From assembly GCA_944323655.1 (NCBI GenBank), contig CALUTL010000003.1:1-64000 (forward strand): DNA of 64,000 nucleotides. The letters are read 5' to 3'. This document shows, piece by piece, positions 8,808-15,586 of this stretch. The position numbers were made by a program, and so were the translations under genes. The DNA is from Candidatus Gastranaerophilales bacterium (GTDB taxonomy: Bacteria; Cyanobacteriota; Vampirovibrionia; Gastranaerophilales; Gastranaerophilaceae). A model generated the notes under the pieces. The model was not told where the DNA came from, did not search any database, and worked only from the letters and a program-made list of their open reading frames with translations. The stretch's first letter is position 1, and each line of letters opens with the position of its first letter.

Positions 8808-9239
8808 TTATAAATTTTCTTTAAAAGTTATTTCATTGTGAAATTTATCGTTAAAATTTTTATAATCAGCTTTTATTGTATTTTTAATAAATTCATTTTG
8901 TTCTTTTATAGTTTCTGCAAGTGTCCAAGGTTTTATATTATCGTCAATTTTCCCTAAAACCTCTAAACAACTTAGTGTTTTATTATTTTGACCATTTTTA
9001 TCTTTGTATTCAAATTTACACCACCGAGTTAACAATATTGTCTTGGCTCGCCAGTCCCCAGTAATAAATTCTTTATTTAAATCTCCTCTTGGATTGATAT
9101 ATATATAATAATCATCACCTTTATCCGGTTTCATTAAATTAATTACTTCGTGCCCTATATTTTCTCCTAAATAATCACCTACATACATTCTGTTTAATAT
9201 TATTACATCAGTGTTCTCAGAATTACCTTCACTTGCCAT
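8808..9239 (-). CDS. Orphan protein, 143 aa, possibly a truncated larger gene
   Basis: ATG at 9239 follows AGAGGTAAATA, 11 bases after the stop of a WYL-domain remnant. Residues 18-60 (RMYVGDYLGENIGHEVINLM, then a YYIYINPRGD segment) read like the start of a larger enzyme, and the product ends soon after in a charged helix. I do not recognise the family. WYL regulators often precede defence genes, so this may be what remains of such a locus. No membrane segment. Function unknown. Confidence 0.6.
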   Translation of the reverse strand: MASEGNSENTDVIILNRMYVGDYLGENIGHEVINLMKPDKGDDYYIYINPRGDLNKEFITGDWRAKTILLTRWCKFEYKDKNGQNNKTLSCLEVLGKIDDNIKPWTLAETIKEQNEFIKNTIKADYKNFNDKFHNEITFKENL

Positions 9240-9250
9240 TATTTACCTCT

Positions 9251-9421
9251 TTATTCTTTCTGACCTTCCAACACATTTTTTAAATACTCAATATATTCTT
9301 TTTTCAAACTTTTTGGTGCTATTATTTTTACATTATTTCCCAAGAAAAATTTAAAATCGCAAAAAGGCACTAAAAAACGGAGAAAAGTAGATTTAAACCC
9401 GAAAGAAAGATTTATTCCATT
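9251..9421 (-). pseudogene. C-terminal remnant of a WYL-domain regulator
   Basis: Fifty-six codons are open before a TAA at 9251, with stops immediately upstream at 9424 and no start codon or ribosome binding site. The translation includes FKSTFLRFLVPF, then FFLGNNVKIIAPKSLKKEY and ends YLKNVLEGQKE. This matches the end of WYL/YafY-type regulators, where a G-x-x-V-x-V-x-x-P-x-x-L stretch precedes a final helix. The HTH and WYL core are missing. The downstream orphan gene keeps its position behind it. Confidence 0.6.
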
Positions 9422-9563
9422 TTATCATCCTATGTCAAGTATTACTCTGAATGTCAATAATATCAAGTGTATTTACACTTCTTGTATCATTAGGACACAA
9501 TTATATTAAAAAAAATTTACAAAATTTCTGTAAAATTTCAAGAAATGAAAATTCGATTTAATA

Positions 9564-9593
9564 TTGACGGATTTCGCAAGTAAATGGTATAAT
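9564..9593 (+). promoter_or_regulatory. Sigma-70-type promoter of a candidate small RNA
   Basis: TTGACG (9564-9569) and TATAAT (9588-9593) are separated by 18 bases. The next coding start is 9739, and a strong hairpin with a T run intervenes at 9619-9675. The 310-base gap from 9429 to 9738 therefore holds a short transcription unit. A small AAGTGT/ACACTT hairpin lies at 9465-9480. Confidence 0.55.
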
Positions 9594-9599
9594 TATAAT

Positions 9600-9675
9600 A
9601 TACAATTAAATATTATACAAAAGAGTAAGGTAAGATAATTTTTAGGATTTAAATTTATGCCTTACTCTTTTTTTT
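9600..9675 (+). ncRNA. Candidate small RNA ending in a 12-bp hairpin terminator
   Basis: Transcription predicted to start near 9600 would end at a perfect 12-bp stem (9619-9630 with 9660-9671) followed by eight T residues (9668-9675). The loop is 29 bases. No start codon with a ribosome binding site lies inside. It may be a free-standing small RNA or an attenuator for the LprI-like gene downstream; a regulatory leader is the main alternative. Confidence 0.4.
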
Positions 9676-9701
9676 ATTAAAAATACGAAAGGCGGTGAAT
9701 T

Positions 9702-9707
9702 ATGTAA
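9702..9707 (+). other. Start-stop codon pair behind a strong ribosome binding site
   Basis: GAAAGGCGGTGAATT directly precedes ATG TAA, a minimal start-stop frame 31 bases upstream of the LprI-like gene, which itself lacks a clear ribosome binding site. It could hold a ribosome in the leader, or be the decayed start of a lost gene. The sequence is clear; the role is speculation. Confidence 0.35.
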
Positions 9708-9738
9708 AAACTTATATATTTTATGGTAAAATAAATTT

Positions 9739-10170
9739 ATGAAGAAAATACTTATGCAAATAACTATTGCATTATTATTGATAGTTTCAATATCTTTTTT
9801 TCTTAAAGTTGTTGCTTTACCTAATGAACAACATGCTATTGATGTGCAACTGGAAAAATGCATAGAAAAAGATTATTCGACTTCAGGTATGAATAAATGC
9901 GTTTATGCAGCAACTGATGCTTGGCTTGATCAAATTTCTATTTATTCGAATATGATCAAGAAAGAATTATCTAAGGAACAATATACTGTATTTATTGCAG
10001 CACAGCAAAGTTGGGAACGATATTATGAATTGGAAAAAAAACTTATAGTAGAAACTGTATATAATAAAGAAGGAAGTATTCATACTAATATTGCAGCCGG
10101 AATGTTAGAAAATATAGTAAAACAAAGGGCTTTATATTTGAAAAGTTATTTATATGAATTGAAAGAGTAA
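9739..10170 (+). CDS. LprI/DUF1311-family exported protein
   Basis: The 143-residue product begins with a signal peptide or anchor (MKKILMQITIALLLIVSISF). It then shows the LprI N-terminal-domain (DUF1311) pattern: D-x-x-L-x-x-C near residue 40, M-x-x-C-x-x-A-x-x-A-W (residues 50-62), a helix with Y and L spacing, AAQQSWERYYELE (aQ-x-x-W-x-x-Y, about 93) and ending in KQRALYL. Members include the lysozyme inhibitor LprI of mycobacteria. It precedes a GH108 muramidase by 70 bases on the same strand, which suggests a linked enzyme/inhibitor pair. Confidence 0.75.
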   Translation: MKKILMQITIALLLIVSISFFLKVVALPNEQHAIDVQLEKCIEKDYSTSGMNKCVYAATDAWLDQISIYSNMIKKELSKEQYTVFIAAQQSWERYYELEKKLIVETVYNKEGSIHTNIAAGMLENIVKQRALYLKSYLYELKE

Positions 10171-10240
10171 TAAATTTATTTTACCTTATTAAACTTATTT
10201 TTAATGAGATTTTGTATATTAGCTTAATAAGGAGAAAAAT

Positions 10241-11170
10241 ATGACTAAAGAAAATTTTGAAAAAGCTCTTGAATTCTTATTTCCTTCTGAAGGTGGATAT
10301 GTAAATAATAAAAAAGACAGAGGTGGACCTACAAATATGGGAATTACCCAAACGACTTTGAATTCCTATCGTAAACGAAAGGGGTTAGCATACAAAGACG
10401 TTAAGAATATTACCAGAGATGAAGCAAAAGCTATTTATTATGATGATTATTGGAAGGTATCAGGTGCAGATAAAATATCAGATCCAAATATGGCTGTTGC
10501 TATGTTTGATACTGCTGTGCTACATGGCCCTGAAACTGCAAAAATATTTTATAATCAGAGCAATGGCGATTTAAATAAATTTCTCGAAATAAGGCAAAAG
10601 AGTTATGATAAAATTGTTGCTAATGATCCTGAACAAAAAATATTTTATAATGGGTGGAATAATAGAGTTAATAATTTGAGAAATAGTATAAAAAATAATA
10701 AATTTGTGGATAAAAACTCTAATTCAATAGATCAAGTACCTTCAAAATTACTTAAAATAGGTATTGAAATGAATGTGGATAATTATGGTAATCCAATTTT
10801 TACCCCGGAAGAAATCGGAAATATGACAAGCGAAGAGTTTGAAAGAAATTTGCCAATAATTGAGCAGCAATTAAAAGATGGATTAATTAAGCCTCAATCC
10901 GAGCAGCCAAAAGATTACTCAGGTTATAAAAATCCCGAAACCGGCACAGATAAAATCTATACACGAGAAGATATTTCAAAAATGTCAACAAAAGAATATT
11001 CAGAAAATGAAAAAGAAATTCTTGCCCAAATGAACAGTATCGGAATTCCTTACAAAAACGATTTACCGTCAGATGCCAAAACACATGAAAAAAGTTATCC
11101 AACATCGTCAGAAAATGCTGATGGTAAATGGGTTACGATTAATGGAAATCATGTTTTAATAAAAGACTAG
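10241..11170 (+). CDS. GH108 N-acetylmuramidase with duplicated C-terminal motif
   Basis: Residues 1-150 match glycoside hydrolase 108 (secretion-activator/endolysin type): F-x-x-A-L-x-x-x-x-x-x-E-G-G-Y-V-N-N (catalytic Glu in SEGGY, about 17), DRGGPTNMGIT at 27-37, YYDDYW and VAMFDTAVLHGP. Residues 180-310 hold two related copies of a 30-residue segment (IFTPEEIGNMTSEEF near 186, IYTREDISKMSTKEY near 239). They end in KWVTINGNHVLIKD, a tail recalling phage structural proteins. There is no signal peptide. AAGGAG precedes the ATG. It is likely of phage origin, with cell-wall cleavage as its activity; whether it is lysin, toxin or housekeeping is open. Confidence 0.8.
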   Translation: MTKENFEKALEFLFPSEGGYVNNKKDRGGPTNMGITQTTLNSYRKRKGLAYKDVKNITRDEAKAIYYDDYWKVSGADKISDPNMAVAMFDTAVLHGPETAKIFYNQSNGDLNKFLEIRQKSYDKIVANDPEQKIFYNGWNNRVNNLRNSIKNNKFVDKNSNSIDQVPSKLLKIGIEMNVDNYGNPIFTPEEIGNMTSEEFERNLPIIEQQLKDGLIKPQSEQPKDYSGYKNPETGTDKIYTREDISKMSTKEYSENEKEILAQMNSIGIPYKNDLPSDAKTHEKSYPTSSENADGKWVTINGNHVLIKD

Positions 11171-11285
11171 CCCAATCTGCACCTCGAAAAAATGAAAAAG
11201 AGAATTTGGGCAGGAAAAGTTTAAAAAGTTGCGAAAATTTGATGAGAAAAATTCTCTTAAAATTTTTACATGCAAAAAACCGCCC
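11171..11285 (+). repeat. 115-base intergenic repeat, copy A
   Basis: This copy starts directly after the GH108 stop with CCAATCTGCACCT and ends in AAAAACCGCCC. It aligns across its length with the minus strand of 3661-3778, including the AAGAGAATTT and AAATTCTCTT arms that could pair. In this copy the last bases form the left half of a transcription terminator. No reading frame is evident. Confidence 0.6.
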
Positions 11286-11301
11286 ACAGTGGGCGGTTTT
11301 T
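11274..11301. terminator. Bidirectional rho-independent terminator
   Basis: CCGCCCA (11280-11286) pairs with TGGGCGG (11290-11296) around a three-base loop, flanked by A6 and T5. It can end GH108 transcription on the plus strand and tRNA transcription on the minus strand. Confidence 0.85.
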
Positions 11302-11345
11302 CAATTTTGTATCTGCACTGATTCTCAGTTTGCGGACTAAAAAAC

Positions 11346-11434
11346 GGAGTAATAGGGATTTGAACCCTAGATGCAGGTTAGACCCACATAACACCTTAGC
11401 AGGGTGCCGCCTTCAGCCACTCGGCCATTACTCC
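11346..11434 (-). tRNA. tRNA-Ser (anticodon GCU)
   Basis: The minus strand folds as a class II tRNA. The acceptor stem is GGAGTAA/TTACTCC, the D-arm is GGCCGAGTGGCTGAAGG, the anticodon loop CTGCTAA carries GCT, the variable arm is long, and the T-loop is GGTTCAAATCC. It lacks encoded CCA. Serine identity follows from the anticodon and long variable arm. It sits at the boundary between the accessory region and the housekeeping region. Confidence 0.95.
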
Positions 11435-11613
11435 GTATTTAATATTTTTTTGTCATGTTTTAATAACTATATCTCAACTATATCATAAATATTTTTTTTC
11501 GTAAATATTTAATCTTCTTTCATACTTTTAGCTTACTTTCAACTGTTTTCTATTGACCGACCTTTATAATTAAGCTAATATATTTGTAAGATACTTTTGA
11601 GAAAGGCTTTATA

Positions 11614-12129
11614 ATGATTGAAATGAAAGTTATGGGCATCGCCCTTGATACAAGAACAGGTTCTCCGATTGTTGTGCTTCACGATAAAGAAAACAGAAAA
11701 GCTCTTCCTATTTGGATCGGTTCCGCTGAAGCCAGCGCTATTATCCGAAAAATCGAAAACCTTACGGTTGCACGTCCGATGACTCACGATTTAATTATTA
11801 ATATTATTGAAAAAACTGGTTATAAAATAGATAAAATTGAAATTAATGATGTTGAAAAGGAAACTTACTACGCAACTATTTTCCTTCGTGGCGAGGATGA
11901 CCAACTTATTGAAATAGATTCCAGACCTTCTGACGCTATTGCCGTTGCGATTAGAGTCGATGCGCCAATATTTGTCACCGCAAACGTTATCTCTAACGGT
12001 TCTGTTTCCACTGACAGCGCAAAAGATGAAGCCGAAGCTCAAGAATTTAAAGAATTTATCCAAAGTATTAAACCGTCCGATTTTGAAAAGCTTTTAAAGA
12101 ATAACGATCACCACGAAAGCGATCAATAA
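11614..12129 (+). CDS. Bifunctional nuclease (BFN/DUF151) domain protein
   Basis: The 171-residue product carries the BFN domain over residues 1-125: V-x-G-I-A-L-D near 6, V-V-L-H-D-K-E-N-R-K-A-L-P-I-W-I-G at 20-36, and the signature IDSRPSDAIAVAIRVDAPIF near 100. The tail is acidic. Family members in bacteria and plants have been reported with nuclease activity, but most are uncharacterised. AGAAAGG lies 8 bases before ATG. A stand-alone BFN protein of this size is common in cyanobacteria and relatives. Confidence 0.9.
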   Translation: MIEMKVMGIALDTRTGSPIVVLHDKENRKALPIWIGSAEASAIIRKIENLTVARPMTHDLIINIIEKTGYKIDKIEINDVEKETYYATIFLRGEDDQLIEIDSRPSDAIAVAIRVDAPIFVTANVISNGSVSTDSAKDEAEAQEFKEFIQSIKPSDFEKLLKNNDHHESDQ

Positions 12130-12217
12130 CGTTTTGTAACATATGTAACAATTTCTCCCCAAAATGAAATTTCGGCGCTCAGACTTTTTTTATTAATTTA
12201 AGAAAGAGAGCGACATT

Positions 12218-12421
12218 ATGAACATAGACTCAATTCAACCTAATTATATTTTTAAGGTTGACCCTGTCAATTTCTTTGAGACACAGAAAAAAGAACCCGC
12301 TAAACGCAACATTTTCTCAAGCGGACTCTTTGCCCAGCAAACCGACGACGTGTTTAATCCAAACCACCCGAAAGTTGCAGGAAGTGCCACTACTGCCAAC
12401 AAATTTGACAGGTTAGCTTAA
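12218..12421 (+). CDS. Small hypothetical protein, 67 aa
   Basis: ATG at 12218 follows AAGAAAGAGAG. The product is soluble, polar and proline/asparagine-rich, with no recognised domain; it ends in NKFDRLA. It is followed by another small orphan of similar size and style, and both may belong to a lineage-specific class of short proteins. Function unknown. Confidence 0.6.
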   Translation: MNIDSIQPNYIFKVDPVNFFETQKKEPAKRNIFSSGLFAQQTDDVFNPNHPKVAGSATTANKFDRLA

Positions 12422-12504
12422 TATTTCTTAATATTTTGCAAAAATTTGGCAATTTTTTGACCGAAATTTCCTTTATTATAATATAGGGAATTTTGGAGAT
12501 TGCT

Positions 12505-12711
12505 ATGTTCAAATTAGACATATCACAAATTTCATCAAACAGCGGCGCAGGTTATATTACCAACCCTAATTTGCAGCCGAGCAGAACTTTTGTCAAACAA
12601 GCTTTTGACTTTACACCAAGCCTTGACAGACCTGCAACTAAAAGCAACTTTTCAGAAGAATTGCTTTGCGGAGCGCCTGTTAAAGCTGAAAACATAGATT
12701 TGTGGGCATAA
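12505..12711 (+). CDS. Small hypothetical protein, 68 aa
   Basis: An in-frame TTG at 12493 is possible, but GGAG at 12495-12498 sits inside that extension, six bases before the ATG at 12505, so the ATG is preferred. The product is polar (ISQISSNSGAGYI near the N-terminus, LDRPATKSNFSEE later) with no membrane segment and no recognised family. A TATAAT-like box at 12478-12483 lies just upstream. Function unknown. Confidence 0.55.
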   Translation: MFKLDISQISSNSGAGYITNPNLQPSRTFVKQAFDFTPSLDRPATKSNFSEELLCGAPVKAENIDLWA

Positions 12712-12721
12712 AAACTGTTTT

Positions 12722-12883
12722 TTACAGCAGAAAGAAGTTATCTTTAGTATTTGTGCGGTAAATTAGTTTTTGTGCATTAAACTGCGGAGTATATGTATAT
12801 GATACTCTGCCGTTTTTTTTGTTCAGCGAACATAAACCTACAACCCTTTCTTCATTTTTAAACAATTTTTTCAGAAATTCCAT
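12722..12883 (-). CDS. Small hypothetical protein, 53 aa
   Basis: A minus-strand frame runs from ATG (complement of 12881-12883) to TAA at 12722. AGAAGG lies 11 bases upstream. The product begins MEFLKKLFKNEERVVGLCS and ends NTKDNFFLL, with codon use like neighbouring genes. A plus-strand terminator hairpin lies within it, so either the hairpin serves the convergent gene ending at 12711 or the frame is fortuitous. Confidence 0.45.
   Translation of the reverse strand: MEFLKKLFKNEERVVGLCSLNKKNGRVSYTYTPQFNAQKLIYRTNTKDNFFLL
12784..12820 (+). terminator. Rho-independent terminator
   Basis: GCGGAGTAT (12784-12792) pairs with ATACTCTGC (12802-12810), one G-T pair, followed by eight T residues. It would end transcription of the small genes 12218-12711. 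It overlaps the antisense small frame. Confidence 0.6.
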
Positions 12884-12954
12884 ACTTACTACATCCTTCT
12901 TTTTTGTTGTATAATGTTCTTAAGGATTGTGATGAAAAAGTCAAGGAGGTAAAT

Positions 12955-13158
12955 ATGACACAGAAAATTTCTAAAGATATGAACATTATGGATATCGTTC
13001 AGGCTTGCCCTGAAAGTGTTGCTGTATTCCAAAAATACGGTTTAGGATGCATCGGATGTGCGGCTGCTCATTTTGAAAACTTGGAAGCTGGTGCTAAAGT
13101 TCACGGATTTGACCCCGACGAAATGGTTGCAGAAATCAACGAACTTATTGCTGAATAA
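12955..13158 (+). CDS. DUF1858 domain (CxGC redox-disulfide) protein
   Basis: The start is ATG 12955 behind AAGGAGG; an earlier in-frame ATG at 12904 has no such site and lies in promoter-like sequence. The 67-residue product matches DUF1858: ISKDMNIMDIVQACPESVAV, then F-x-x-Y-G-L-G-C-I-G-C (CxxC near 33-36). Members occur alone or fused to hybrid-cluster or ScdA-like proteins and probably handle redox or metal chemistry through the two cysteines. Not in an operon. Confidence 0.85.
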   Translation: MTQKISKDMNIMDIVQACPESVAVFQKYGLGCIGCAAAHFENLEAGAKVHGFDPDEMVAEINELIAE

Positions 13159-13176
13159 ACTTTATATTTATATTTT

Positions 13177-13211
13177 AAAGCAGGTTCTTTTTATTTAAGA
13201 ACCTGCTTTTT
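13177..13211. terminator. Rho-independent terminator
   Basis: AAAGCAGGTTCTT (13177-13189) pairs perfectly with AAGAACCTGCTTT (13197-13209), followed by T residues. A-rich and T-rich flanks on both sides let it serve the DUF1858 gene and the convergent 688-residue protein gene. Confidence 0.9.
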
Positions 13212-13233
13212 GTAACTGTATATTAGGAGTTTG

Positions 13234-15300
13234 TTATTTTTTTAAGAAACCTGACATTGTCGGCTGCATTGAGTTTACAGATGGCGGAGTTAAATTTATT
13301 TTATTCTGCGCTATTACAGCCTGTGCCTGCGGATTTTTAGCTTCCTGAGCTAAACGTTCTTTCTCTTTGCTTTCTTTTGTCATTCTTTCACAATATCTAG
13401 CAAGCCATATCATAAATGCCGGTACTAAGAATATTATTGAAGCAAATTCAAATGAGCTGTTTAAGGTTTTTGCTATTCGTACAAACTTATTATCAGCATT
13501 TTCAAAAGCTTTATATATAGTATCAAGTGCCTTTGAATTTTGTTCTTTTGCAGCTCTAAAAGCTTTTTCAAAGTCTTCGATTGATACGTCTTTGAGTTTT
13601 TTACCACCCAAAATTTCTTCTGCAGCTGTTTTTACCTCTTTGTCCATAGCAAAGACTTTTCTCGGATCACCATCATTTTTCTTCAAAAATTCTATATAAC
13701 CCATAATTCCGTCTTTGTACTGTCTAAGGTTGCTGTGTTTTGAAGCTAATTGGTCACTGCTCAATACGTTTACACCACCGCTTGGAGTGAAGTAGTTCTT
13801 AAGCTTGTAGAAGAATCCTTTTGAATGATCTGCAGGTTTCACGTTAAGCGCTAAACCTGAAAGCTTTGCAAACATTGAGGAGAATCCTCTAGACAACGCT
13901 TTTGCACCAAACAATATCGCTGTAAAGCTTAACATATCACGTACGAAAATCTCTTTTCTATCGTGTTGGTCTTTTGCATTTCTCAATCTTGGAGGAAGAC
14001 AAAATCCAAATAATAATGTCAACATAGCCTGTACTGACATTGATGCTTTATCAAATTCAAAAGTATCAGAAAGCTTTTTAAGCCATCCGCCTTTTGTAAC
14101 GGTCTTTCCGATTTTTTCATTAAATGCTGATGCGGCACCTGTAAATGATGTTTCTTTAGCATTATTATCTTTTTCTGTTTTTTCTGCTTTGTCGGCTTTA
14201 CCTTGAACATTTTCTGCAGTTTTACTTGCATCTTCCGGTTCTTCTTTTATTTCATCAACATTTGCTGAAACCCCAATATTATAAATTTTCGGGATAATAT
14301 CGTAAAATCCGACTACAGCAAAGAACATACCGAAGTTAGACAAGAACCTTGTTCCGGAACGTCTTAAATTAAAGGATTTCATAAACTTAGCAAGATCCGG
14401 CACTGCCTCATTTTTCAAATATTTATTAGTAGATTTGATAACATCATCTGTATAATCAGTTAAATTATCAAGCATCTGTGAAAATGATACTGTAACAGGA
14501 TCTTTTCTCCATTTTACGTTTACAGTTGCAGCAAGTTCATTTTCTGAAGGATTTACGTATTTTTTACGAAGATCCATAAATTCACTAACTAGATTTGAAG
14601 TTAAATCCTCTTTCATTCCCGGAGTTTTCTTACCGATAAAATGTTTCCAGAAACCTTTAGATTTAGCGCCTTCTATCTCTATAAGCTTGTCTGCCATCTC
14701 TGCAGCTTTCGCATCAAAATCAAAACCTTCAATATCACCTAATGAAGCTTGCAATGTTGATTTGAAAACCTGTTTATAAAAATCTTTTTTAACAGGATTA
14801 ACTTGTGCTTTATCTTTGAAGTTAGTTATGCCTTTGATGGCATCTTTATTATTTTCAACAATTGCATTAAAACTTTCGCCAAAAGTATTGATCATGTTAA
14901 TAGGAACGTTATTAGCCTTACCTGCATATTTTTTAATTCCCCACATCATACCTGCAGGAATCAAAAATGCACTCGGGCCTGATAGAATTTCTCTTATACC
15001 TTCACGGCGAGCAAAAGCCCAGTTATAAGGTCCTGTTTTCTTACCGGTTTCTTCACCAGTTACAGGATCTTTTTCACGTTTTCTACCTCTATTTAGCCCC
15101 TCTTTAATTCTCGGAAATACCATTCCGATACCGTCTTGGGCAATAAATGATGCTGCAAATCCGCCTCTTGCTATAGCATCTGTTACTGTAACAACAGGGT
15201 TAAAACCGCTTGTAAAATGAGGGGTATTATTTTTTACGGTTACCTGCCCAAGCTTGTTGCGATTGGTATTTTCTGAAGAATTAATTGCTTTTACTGACAT
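13234..15300 (-). CDS. Large hypothetical membrane protein, 688 aa
   Basis: No named family is recognised. The N-terminus has the HFTSGF motif (about 28). Residues 38-125 contain RGGFAASFIAQDGIG...PR and AFARREGIREILSGPSAFLIP, which resemble the 222- and 183-residue proteins downstream (R-x-x-F-x-x-x-D and A-x-R-E). Membrane-like segments occur near 107-120, 318-335, 418-438, 450-465 and 635-652, with a lysine-rich low-complexity stretch around 350-385. Transcribed alone, divergent from trmFO. An envelope structural role is possible but not shown. Confidence 0.7.
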   Translation of the reverse strand: MSVKAINSSENTNRNKLGQVTVKNNTPHFTSGFNPVVTVTDAIARGGFAASFIAQDGIGMVFPRIKEGLNRGRKREKDPVTGEETGKKTGPYNWAFARREGIREILSGPSAFLIPAGMMWGIKKYAGKANNVPINMINTFGESFNAIVENNKDAIKGITNFKDKAQVNPVKKDFYKQVFKSTLQASLGDIEGFDFDAKAAEMADKLIEIEGAKSKGFWKHFIGKKTPGMKEDLTSNLVSEFMDLRKKYVNPSENELAATVNVKWRKDPVTVSFSQMLDNLTDYTDDVIKSTNKYLKNEAVPDLAKFMKSFNLRRSGTRFLSNFGMFFAVVGFYDIIPKIYNIGVSANVDEIKEEPEDASKTAENVQGKADKAEKTEKDNNAKETSFTGAASAFNEKIGKTVTKGGWLKKLSDTFEFDKASMSVQAMLTLLFGFCLPPRLRNAKDQHDRKEIFVRDMLSFTAILFGAKALSRGFSSMFAKLSGLALNVKPADHSKGFFYKLKNYFTPSGGVNVLSSDQLASKHSNLRQYKDGIMGYIEFLKKNDGDPRKVFAMDKEVKTAAEEILGGKKLKDVSIEDFEKAFRAAKEQNSKALDTIYKAFENADNKFVRIAKTLNSSFEFASIIFLVPAFMIWLARYCERMTKESKEKERLAQEAKNPQAQAVIAQNKINLTPPSVNSMQPTMSGFLKK

Positions 15301-15586
15301 ATCCCTACTTCATGACTTAACTACACACATACTATTTAAAAAACTTAAAGGTTACATTTATTGCTTTTTTCGGCACCGATTGTAAGAAAAATTTACATGA
15401 CAAACAAAGTGACGTAAATGTAATATTATTAAGTGTAACAATTATACTTAATCCATCGTTTTTTTTCAAGTAACATACTACAATTATAATATTTTTATTC
15501 ACATAACTTTACATTTATAATAAAAATTAAGCTTAATAATCGATTTAAAATTTGACAGTGCGTCATTTTCTTAATACGATTCAGGA

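Noticed and set aside
9465-9480. AAGTGT/ACACTT hairpin near direct TGTCAA motifs in the gap after the WYL remnant
   Set aside because: It is too short to call an operator or element end without a second copy.
11270-11488. Plus-strand open frame across the terminator and tRNA
   Set aside because: It is explained by the tRNA-Ser gene on the other strand and the terminator.
15428-15450. Imperfect inverted repeat TTAAGTGTA/TATACTTAA between divergent genes
   Set aside because: It has one mismatch, sits in very AT-rich sequence and has no candidate regulator; not separable from chance.
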